DNA of 64,000 nt from Acidobacteriota bacterium. Lineage in GTDB: Bacteria; Acidobacteriota; Terriglobia; Bryobacterales; Bryobacteraceae. Each line of letters opens with the position of its first letter. Positions within the stretch are counted from its first letter, which is position 1. Under the pieces are notes generated by a model, which saw only the letters and a program-made list of their open reading frames with translations, was not told the origin of the DNA and did no database searches. Positions 17,964-25,621 of this stretch are shown here, piece after piece. Both the position numbers and the translations under genes were made by a program. The stretch is from contig VFZO01000001.1 of assembly GCA_016871155.1 (NCBI GenBank), forward strand, positions 1 through 64,000, in the 5' to 3' direction.

Positions 17964-19058
17964 TTACTTCAGATCCTCTAGGGCCCCACTGAGTTTCTCG
18001 GCAAACAAAGATCCTGTGGTGGGATAGTCTGCCGATTTGGCGGTTTTTGTAGTTTTTGGGGCTGGCGGCGCGGGTGCCGGAGGCGTGGCGACCGGGTCGT
18101 CCTCGGCGAGAAAGCGATCCTTTTTCAGCAGCGTACGCTCCAGGGAGGATGCCCAACCGGTCCAATTTCCGCCCATCAACACATCCCGTTCGATGGCGAC
18201 GCGGACGGTCTCCATCTTGGAATCCAGATTGTCCAGGTGATGCAGAAGCATGGCCTCCAGGAAGAGCGGGACCTTGGGAGAGCCGTATTCCATCAAACCG
18301 TGATGGCTGGCGATCATGTGCTCAACCAGCATGCGTAACTTCGGCGGAAATCCGGAGACGTTTCGGATCTTTTCATCCAGCATTCGAAGCGCGATGAGAA
18401 TATGGCCGGTCAGTTGGCCTTCGTCGGTGTAACCGAAGGCGCGCTCATAGCTGAGTTCGTGGATCTTGCCTATGTCGTGGAGGATCACGCCAGTTACCAG
18501 CAGGTCCTCGTCGACGTCCGGGTAGTGCTTCGCGGTGAACTTGGCCAGCGTCATCAGACTCAGCACGTGTTCTATGAGTCCGCCGATCCAGGCATGGTGG
18601 ATGGACTTAGCGGCCGGGGCGGTTTTGAAGCGCAGGGCGATCGCGGGGTCGGCGAAGAATGCCTCCATCAGAGCCTTCAAATGGGGGTTTCGCATGGCGG
18701 CGATGTGGCCCAGCAACTCGGCCATCATCTCTTCGCGGTCACGCTTGGAGCAAGGGAAGTAGTCGCCGGGGTCGACGTCATGCTCGCCGGCGCGCGATAG
18801 GCGGTCGACCCGGAGTTGCATCCGGTTCTGATAGACCGTGGCCGCCCCACGGACCTTCACATAGTCGTTGCGGTCGAACGTATCCATGATCTCGGCGACG
18901 TTGTCCCACATCTTGGCGTCCAGTTCACCGGTTTTGTCGCCCAGCACCAGTGAGAGATAGGGCTCACCGGTCTTTTTCTGGCGCACTTCTTTACTCAGTA
19001 CGAGAAAGTAAGACTGCACCGTCTGGTTCTGTTCGATTTCGTTGACGAAGGTTTTCAT
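17964..19058 (-). CDS. YhaM-like 3'-5' exoribonuclease (OB fold + HD domain)
   Basis: 364 aa; LVLGDKTGELDAKMWDN OB fold; GVILHDIGKIHEL HD motif. Confidence 0.88.
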   Translation of the reverse strand: MKTFVNEIEQNQTVQSYFLVLSKEVRQKKTGEPYLSLVLGDKTGELDAKMWDNVAEIMDTFDRNDYVKVRGAATVYQNRMQLRVDRLSRAGEHDVDPGDYFPCSKRDREEMMAELLGHIAAMRNPHLKALMEAFFADPAIALRFKTAPAAKSIHHAWIGGLIEHVLSLMTLAKFTAKHYPDVDEDLLVTGVILHDIGKIHELSYERAFGYTDEGQLTGHILIALRMLDEKIRNVSGFPPKLRMLVEHMIASHHGLMEYGSPKVPLFLEAMLLHHLDNLDSKMETVRVAIERDVLMGGNWTGWASSLERTLLKKDRFLAEDDPVATPPAPAPPAPKTTKTAKSADYPTTGSLFAEKLSGALEDLK

Positions 19059-19089
19059 CCCTAGAGTTCCCCCTAGGGTATCAGGACTC

Positions 19090-20226
19090 TTACGACTTGG
19101 AGGTCGATTTTCCTGTGATCGCGGTACCTGGGACGGGGAATCCGAGGAGTTTCTTCTTCCGCGTCATGCTGGCTACTTCTTTCTTGGTGACCGTTTCGGG
19201 CTTCAGGACGGCAGGGTCCGTCCACGCCGTGGACTTGCCCGGCGCGGCCGAGGTATCCACATACCCTTCCCGAAGCTCCAGGAACGCTTCGCTGCGCAGC
19301 TTGGTGAGGAATTCGCGGATGGCCGGCTGCATCTTGGGCTCATAGAGCTTGTTCATGATTTCGCCTTCCACTTCCTCATAGGCGGCGAGGCCGGCCTGAT
19401 GATGCTCCTCCACCTTCAGAATTAGCCAGCCGTTGGGCATGCTGAAGGGGTCCAGCGTTTCGTTGCGCTGCGCGGCCCAGACCTTTTCCTCGATCTCCTT
19501 GCGCAGTTCGCCCTTTTTGAACGGCGGCAGTTCGCCCTCGTTGCGGGCGGAGTCGGAATCGGAGTTGTCGCGGGCGAGTTCGTTGAACTTTTCGCCGCGG
19601 CGGGCGCGTGAGGCGAGATCCTTGGCCTTCTTTTCGATGGCCGCTTTTTCGGTGTCGTTCTTCCCTTCGGTTGTCAGGAAGATTTCGCGAAGAAACAGGC
19701 GCTCTTCGCGCTGGAATTCTTCCTTATGCTCGTCGTAGTACTTGCGAACGTCGGCCTTTGGAATCACGATCTTGGAGCTGACTTCCTGGCCGATCACGCG
19801 GCGCGTGAGCATGTTGTTGCGGATCTCGGAACGATAGTCCTCAAACGACATGCCGGTGTTTTCGCGCACGTAGGCCTGGAAGGCGTCCTGATCCGCGATC
19901 TTCGACTTGCGCTGCATGTCGGCGATGTATTTGGTGACCTCGCCATCCAGGTTGATGCTCAACTCCTTGCCCTTCTGGACGAGCAGCATGGAGTCGATTT
20001 TGTCGCGGAGAAAGTCCTTCTCGCGCTCCTTGAGCGCCTGGGCGACGTCGCTCTCGCTGGCGCCGCGGGATTTCATATCCTCGGCCATGGCCTTGCGGGA
20101 GCGGTCGATCTCCGAGCGTGTGATGATCTCGCCGTTGACCTTGGCGATAATCTGCTCGATGACGACAACCTGAGCGGAGAGCGAGGCGGCGGCGAAGCCG
20201 GCCGCCAGTAGGGCGCGGTACGACAT
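19090..20226 (-). CDS. SurA-like periplasmic peptidyl-prolyl isomerase/chaperone
   Basis: 378 aa; IEQIIAKVNGEIITRSEID N-terminus; SurA_N and PpiC-like segment. Confidence 0.85.
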   Translation of the reverse strand: MSYRALLAAGFAAASLSAQVVVIEQIIAKVNGEIITRSEIDRSRKAMAEDMKSRGASESDVAQALKEREKDFLRDKIDSMLLVQKGKELSINLDGEVTKYIADMQRKSKIADQDAFQAYVRENTGMSFEDYRSEIRNNMLTRRVIGQEVSSKIVIPKADVRKYYDEHKEEFQREERLFLREIFLTTEGKNDTEKAAIEKKAKDLASRARRGEKFNELARDNSDSDSARNEGELPPFKKGELRKEIEEKVWAAQRNETLDPFSMPNGWLILKVEEHHQAGLAAYEEVEGEIMNKLYEPKMQPAIREFLTKLRSEAFLELREGYVDTSAAPGKSTAWTDPAVLKPETVTKKEVASMTRKKKLLGFPVPGTAITGKSTSKS

Positions 20227-20331
20227 ATCACCTTAGATTGTAGCGAAAGCAAGAGGAGAAGGTAGTAAATCTCCGGAGTTGACAGGAACGGGCGGAAACC
20301 CGGACAATGGTAGCGAACAAAAGGCGAATAT

Positions 20332-20976
20332 ATGTCGATCGCATTGCGCAAACTGGCGGAATTGGCGCCGCCCCGGAAGACGGTGGCGGTGGAGACCCGC
20401 CCTTACACGCCGGAGGAGTTGCGTGGTCTTCTGCCGGGTTTTCCGCAAGGGGGGATCACGGAGATCACCGGAGCCCGGTCCTCCGGACGGACGACGATGA
20501 TGCACGCGGCGCTGGCGGCGGCGACCGCGGCGGGCGAGTTGTGCGCGCTGGTGGATGCCAGCGACGCGTTCGATCCCTCGTCGGCCGCCCAAAACGGAGT
20601 CGATCTGGACCGGCTGTTATGGGCGCGTTGCCACCACGACACGCAGGACGCGCTGAAGGCGGCGGACCTGATTCTCCACGCGGGCGGATTCAAGCTGGTG
20701 GTGTTGGATCTCTGCGACGTCCGGGATGCGCGCGGCGTGCCGGTTTCGGCGTGGCACCGGCTCCGCCTCGCGGTGGAGAACACGCCGAACGTGCTGCTGG
20801 TGACGGCCGCCGAACCGGTGCTGCGGCAGGCCGCGGCGATGCAGATCGCATTGGGTGGAACGGGACGGTGGGGGACGACGCTGATGCAGGGGCTGGACAT
20901 TGCGGTTCATATTCGAAAGCCCATGCATGCGGCGGCGGGACCGGGAATGCTGCGCGCGCTGGCGTGCGGCGGCTAA
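20332..20976 (+). CDS. RecA/ImuA-like P-loop protein
   Basis: 214 aa; GGITEITGARSSGRTTMMHAALA, LVVLDLCDV; size and layout of ImuA-like RecA paralogs. Confidence 0.7.
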   Translation: MSIALRKLAELAPPRKTVAVETRPYTPEELRGLLPGFPQGGITEITGARSSGRTTMMHAALAAATAAGELCALVDASDAFDPSSAAQNGVDLDRLLWARCHHDTQDALKAADLILHAGGFKLVVLDLCDVRDARGVPVSAWHRLRLAVENTPNVLLVTAAEPVLRQAAAMQIALGGTGRWGTTLMQGLDIAVHIRKPMHAAAGPGMLRALACGG

Positions 20977-21022
20977 TCGACAGCGCCGCTTCCGGCCGCG
21001 ATAGCGGTCCGGCAATCGGGGC

Positions 21023-21661
21023 TTACTTGGCCAATCCCTGACGGATCGCGAAACGGACGAGCTCGGAGGAGGACGAAAGCTGGAGTTTCTTCATGATCTT
21101 GCCGCGATGCGCGTCGACGGTATAGACGGAGATATCCAGGCTTGTCGCGATATCCTTGGCCGTGCGGCCTTCGGCCAGAAGCAGAAACACCTGCCGCTCG
21201 CGCGTGGACAGAAGGTCCAGCGGATTGCCCACGAACTGCTGATAGTCCGACAGCACGGCGTTGGAGACACCGGGGCTGATGTAGCTATTGTTCGCGGCCA
21301 GGGCCCGGACGGCGGCGATCAACTCGTTATCGGCCGCGTCCTTAAGCAGGTACCCCCGCGCGCCGGCGCGCAGCGTTTCCCGCACGTAGACGGCGTCCTG
21401 GTGCATGGAAAGAATCAGAACACGCAGATGCGGGAAGTTGCGGGACACCTGCTGGGCGACTTCCACCCCATTCATGCCGGGCATGCCCACATCGAGGATT
21501 AGGATATGGGGAGAGAGTACCGGGATCAGCCGGAGCGCCTCGGCGCCGGAGCCGGCTTCGCCGACCACTTCGAACTCGTCGTAGTGGGAGAGAATGAGCC
21601 GGAAACCCTTGCGGACCAGGGCGTGATCATCGACCAGAAGGATTCGTGAGCGGGAGTTCAC
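21023..21661 (-). CDS. NarL/FixJ-family response regulator
   Basis: 212 aa; LLVDDHALVRKGF receiver, LSTRERQVFLLLAEGRTAKDIATSLDISVYTVDAHRGKIMKKL LuxR HTH. Confidence 0.94.
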   Translation of the reverse strand: MNSRSRILLVDDHALVRKGFRLILSHYDEFEVVGEAGSGAEALRLIPVLSPHILILDVGMPGMNGVEVAQQVSRNFPHLRVLILSMHQDAVYVRETLRAGARGYLLKDAADNELIAAVRALAANNSYISPGVSNAVLSDYQQFVGNPLDLLSTRERQVFLLLAEGRTAKDIATSLDISVYTVDAHRGKIMKKLQLSSSSELVRFAIRQGLAK

Positions 21662-22967
21662 TCTCTACTCCTTTTTTCGCCGGCTCTTCCGGAATGGGCA
21701 CCGAGACGGCGATACGCAGACCCAGGGGCGGAGCGTTCCGGATGGAGATCGAGCCGCCGAGCGCGTTGGCGCGTTCCGCCATGCCGATCAGCCCCAGGCT
21801 GCCTGTGGCCGCCTTCGGGGCCGGCATGCCTTCGCCATCGTCGGTGATGCAAACATCGAGTTTCGCCCCGGCGCGCTTGATCTCGATGAAAACCCGCTTG
21901 GCCGACGAGTGCCGGGAAGCGTTCGTGAGCGCTTCCTGCGCCAGGCGGTACAGGTGCGTTTCCACGCCGGCGGGGAGGCGGCCGCGCAGGTTCGACGAGT
22001 AATCGACGACGATGCCGGTCCGTTGCGAGAAGCCGCGCGCCAGTTCCCGGAGCGACGCGTCCAGGCCGAAGTCGTCGAGAATGGACGGTCGCAGGAGCCG
22101 GGCCATTTCCCGCGCATTGGCGATCGCCTCCTTCACCATGCCCTTCACATCTTCCAGTCGCGCGTCCCCGTCCGCGGAATTGGCGTGCACAACGGAGAGC
22201 GTGGATTCGATGGCGTTCAGTGTCTGCCCAAATTCATCATGCAGTTCCTGCGAGAAGCGGCGGGCCGACTGCTCCTGCTCGTCCAGGATGTGGAGCGCGA
22301 GGTGGCGCAGCGTGTGCGCCTGGGTCTCCAGCTTTCCGAACAGCCGGAACGAAAAGAAGATCGCGCCGATGGTGCCCGTGATCGCGAATATGACCGCACC
22401 GCCCAGAAGGAGGGCGGAGTTGTTGAACAACTGGGCGAACGAACTGAGGTTGGCGGCGCGGAGTTGCACGGCCTCCTGGTAGGACGAGTCCAGCAGGCGG
22501 GCGACGCTCGCGACAAACCGGCGGTGGTTCAACGCAATGGATGCCCGGGCCGGCGATGAGCCGCCCAGGCTCGCGTCGACGGAATCGAACAGCAGCAGCG
22601 CGGAGGAACGGACGTTGCGCCAGGCCTCCGGGCTCTCCGGCCCGGCTTCGTCGACCAGACGGTTGATCTCTTCGCGCAGGTGACGCGACTCGGACTTTTG
22701 GGCGGCCAGACGCGCCGGGCCCGGCGAACCTTCCATGGCATAGAGGAGTTCACCCACGGACGTCTGCTCCAACTGTAGCTTGTCGATGTGACCGATGCGG
22801 GCCAGTTGCTGGGCCGAATACCGCTGGGAATCGGTGCCGGCGGACTGAACCGCCTGTAGCAGCAAAGCCGCCGAAATCAGCAGGAGCAAGACCACGGCGC
22901 CGAACCCAAAGGCCAGATACCAGAGCGTGCGGTGGGGGATGTGAATACTGTGCGAACGGAGGGGCAT
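21627..22967 (-). CDS. Sensor histidine kinase (HisKA_3/HATPase)
   Basis: 446 aa; two TM segments, RRFSQELHDEFGQTLNAIES, DDGEGMP; overlaps the response regulator. Confidence 0.92.
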   Translation of the reverse strand: MPLRSHSIHIPHRTLWYLAFGFGAVVLLLLISAALLLQAVQSAGTDSQRYSAQQLARIGHIDKLQLEQTSVGELLYAMEGSPGPARLAAQKSESRHLREEINRLVDEAGPESPEAWRNVRSSALLLFDSVDASLGGSSPARASIALNHRRFVASVARLLDSSYQEAVQLRAANLSSFAQLFNNSALLLGGAVIFAITGTIGAIFFSFRLFGKLETQAHTLRHLALHILDEQEQSARRFSQELHDEFGQTLNAIESTLSVVHANSADGDARLEDVKGMVKEAIANAREMARLLRPSILDDFGLDASLRELARGFSQRTGIVVDYSSNLRGRLPAGVETHLYRLAQEALTNASRHSSAKRVFIEIKRAGAKLDVCITDDGEGMPAPKAATGSLGLIGMAERANALGGSISIRNAPPLGLRIAVSVPIPEEPAKKGVESELPLTNPSGR

Positions 22968-23197
22968 CTTCTAGTGATTTGGAATCGAATCGTAGTGCCG
23001 TAACCATGTTCTCACCGCGAAAAGCACGTACGAAATCCCAAATGACCAGTATTCGCGAGTAGTGAAAACCGTGACTCCACAGTGCCAAAAGCGCTCTCGC
23101 ATCCCCAATGACAGTGAATCTATTGAGGGCGGAGGGTCCCAATGCCACTCTTTCTGTTAGGCGATCCGCATCTGTTCGGCGCGAGAAAGGGCATTGC

Positions 23198-24532
23198 ATG
23201 ATTCTGGAGCGTTTGCGGAGCTTTAACCGGATCTTTGACGACCGGTTCGAAGATTTGACCGCCGATAACTGGAAGTCCATCATCTACAGGGACTTCTCCG
23301 CGGGGTTGATCACCGCAATGACGGCGATTCCCATGGCGATGGGCTTCGCGATGGCGGCGGGAATGCGGCCGGAGCAGGGTATCATCGCCGGCGCCATGGC
23401 TTGCCTGGTAGGCCGTACCTGGGGTGGTTCCAAATACCAGGTTTATGGGCCGACCGCTGCGTTCATCCCGATTATTTACGCCGTGATGCAAAAGTATGAT
23501 CACGGATTCCTGATCGCTGGCTCCATCATCGCAGGCTTGATTCTGATGATCCTCGGCCTGACCGGAACGGGGGCGATTGCCAAGTTGGTGCCCAACTCCA
23601 TCATCGTCGGGTTTACGGTGGGTATCGCGTTGACGATCGCCGCCACCAATCTGTACGACGTGATGGGAATCACCACGGCGGCAACCGGTGGGAACCTATT
23701 GGCCAAGCTGCAGGGCGTTATCAGCCACGCGGGAGAATTGAGCGGACCGGCGCTGGCGATCGGATTAGGAACGCTGGTGTTGACCAAGGGACTGCTGCGC
23801 ATATCCATTTTTATCCCGGCGCCGCTGCTGGCGTTGGGACTGGGAACCCTGGCCGCGGCGACAATCTGGAAGGACGCGGGACTGGCGACGATTCAATCGA
23901 AGTTCGGTTCGATTCCCAACAATTTCTTCGTCTTTACACCGCCTTCGCTGCCTGAGTTGACGCCGGCCGTGATGATGGACCTTGGGCTTCTCATATTCGG
24001 CGTCGTCTTTGTGTCGGGCGTCGAATCGGTGTTGTGTTCGTCCATGGCCGACCGGATGGCCGGGAACCGTAAGACGCCGTTCAATCCGGACAAGGAGTTC
24101 TGGGGACAGGGCCTGGTCCAGGTCATCACTCCTCTGATCAACGGATTCCCCTGCACAGGCGCGTTGGCGAGAACCGCCACCTCCATCAAGGCGGGCGCGG
24201 TGACCCCGCTGGCCGGGTACTTCAAGTTCGCGTTGAAGCTCGTGATGGCCTACTACATGGCCCACCTGCTGGAGATGGTGCCGATGGCTTGCATTGGCGG
24301 CATCCTGTTGTGGGTCTCCTCCAACATGATCAAGGTGAAGGAAATCCGCGAGGTTCTGGCGACGACGAAATTCCATTCGGCGCTCATGATCTACACGGCG
24401 GTGATGGTGCCGATGACGGACTTCCTGACGGGCGTTCTCACGGCACTCATAATCTTCGCGATCGGCAAGCGGTTCTTCGAAGACGGTGCGGAGGAGCAGA
24501 AGGTGTCCGAGAAAGCGACCGTGGAGGCATGA
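23198..24532 (+). CDS. SulP-family inorganic anion transporter lacking a C-terminal STAS domain
   Basis: 444 aa from ATG 23198; ITAMTAIPMAMGFAMAAGMRPEQGIIAGAMACLVGRTWGGSKYQVYGPTAAF; ends shortly after the last TM. Confidence 0.9.
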   Translation: MILERLRSFNRIFDDRFEDLTADNWKSIIYRDFSAGLITAMTAIPMAMGFAMAAGMRPEQGIIAGAMACLVGRTWGGSKYQVYGPTAAFIPIIYAVMQKYDHGFLIAGSIIAGLILMILGLTGTGAIAKLVPNSIIVGFTVGIALTIAATNLYDVMGITTAATGGNLLAKLQGVISHAGELSGPALAIGLGTLVLTKGLLRISIFIPAPLLALGLGTLAAATIWKDAGLATIQSKFGSIPNNFFVFTPPSLPELTPAVMMDLGLLIFGVVFVSGVESVLCSSMADRMAGNRKTPFNPDKEFWGQGLVQVITPLINGFPCTGALARTATSIKAGAVTPLAGYFKFALKLVMAYYMAHLLEMVPMACIGGILLWVSSNMIKVKEIREVLATTKFHSALMIYTAVMVPMTDFLTGVLTALIIFAIGKRFFEDGAEEQKVSEKATVEA

Positions 24533-24623
24533 GGCAGTTTCGAGGGATCGTCGCGGCGGGCGCCGCTTCCGAGCTATCGCGTTTGGAAAGTGCGGGCGCG
24601 GCCGTGGCCGGCCCGGGGCGCCG

Positions 24624-25286
24624 GTGCGCGGTGTGGAAACCGCGACCCTGGACGAAGCGCTTGGCGTGGCCCGGCAGGAAGGTACGGACCTGCTCGTAGT
24701 AGCGGGAGGAGGTTCCAAAACGGCGGCGCGTCTGATGATGCTCGCTCCGTGCCCGGTATTGGTGATGCCGGCCGGCGCGGAGTTGAAACCGGGTCCGGTC
24801 CTGATTCCCGTGGATTTCTCGGAACATTCCCGCAAAGCGCTTGCCCACGGCGAGGCGCTGGCCGGCCGGTGGGGCCGCGAATCGATCTGCATGTTCGTTG
24901 AAACCGAGGACGCCCCGTGGCATGTGCAACGCGACGAAAAGGTGGAGCATGAACGAAAACTAGCCGCGCTCCGGGAGTTTGCCCCCTACTCGAACCGGCA
25001 CATTTCAGAACCGCTCGAGCGGTCCGCCGAGGCGCTGGGCGCCATGGGCCTGTCCTTCGCGCATTCGATCGAAGGCGCCGACGTGGCCTGGACCATCGCG
25101 CGCGTGGCGGCGCGGGAAGGCTGCTCGATCACAGTCATGGGAACCCGGGGGCGAACCGCTTCGGCGGCTGTTTTGCTGGGCTCGGTGGCGGAACATTTGG
25201 CCCTCTACGGCACGCGGCCCGTACTGGCCGTGAAAACCGGCGAGCACAATCTCGGAGTGTTGGACCTGCTGCTTGGGGAAGAGTAG
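24624..25286 (+). CDS. Universal stress protein (UspA fold), N-terminus in another frame or degraded
   Basis: Second Usp domain GPVLIPVDFSEHSRKALAHGEALA...ITVMGTRGRTASAAVLLGSVAEHLALYGTRPVLAVK; ATG 24529 (ATGA overlap with SulP) is in a different frame; in-frame GTG at 24624. Confidence 0.75.
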   Translation: MRGVETATLDEALGVARQEGTDLLVVAGGGSKTAARLMMLAPCPVLVMPAGAELKPGPVLIPVDFSEHSRKALAHGEALAGRWGRESICMFVETEDAPWHVQRDEKVEHERKLAALREFAPYSNRHISEPLERSAEALGAMGLSFAHSIEGADVAWTIARVAAREGCSITVMGTRGRTASAAVLLGSVAEHLALYGTRPVLAVKTGEHNLGVLDLLLGEE

Positions 25287-25301
25287 CGGCGAGTAACGCA
25301 T

Positions 25302-25586
25302 ATGAACCGCACGAAGCACGACATGAACGCACTCGAGTACTTGCACGAGGTGATGCTGGACCCGGACCAGCCTGCGGCCCCGGCCCCGAGTCTTCGCGCC
25401 TTGGCCGCCGGCCTTTCCTGGCCCAGGATTGCACCGCCCACCAAGTGGCCGGGCCTTTTCGTGGCGCGTATCCGGGAAATCTTCGCGGACGGTTGGAGCG
25501 ATATCCTCCACGAACCGGCGCCTGGCCATGCCGGGGACGCCTCGACGCCTGCCGGGGAAGGCGCGGCCCGGACGCCCGCCGCCTAA
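25302..25586 (+). CDS. Small hypothetical protein
   Basis: 94 aa ORF in the gap between UspA and the minus-strand gene. Confidence 0.4.
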   Translation: MNRTKHDMNALEYLHEVMLDPDQPAAPAPSLRALAAGLSWPRIAPPTKWPGLFVARIREIFADGWSDILHEPAPGHAGDASTPAGEGAARTPAA

Positions 25587-25621
25587 TCCTTCGCCCGTCC
25601 GGAGATACGGCCGCACTGTAG

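Noticed and set aside
19088-19100. AAGTCGTAAG on the minus strand at the end of surA as another copy of the shared promoter element
   Set aside because: Lacks the AAGTACTT half and a plausible -35 at 17 nt; it is the K-S-stop coding end of surA
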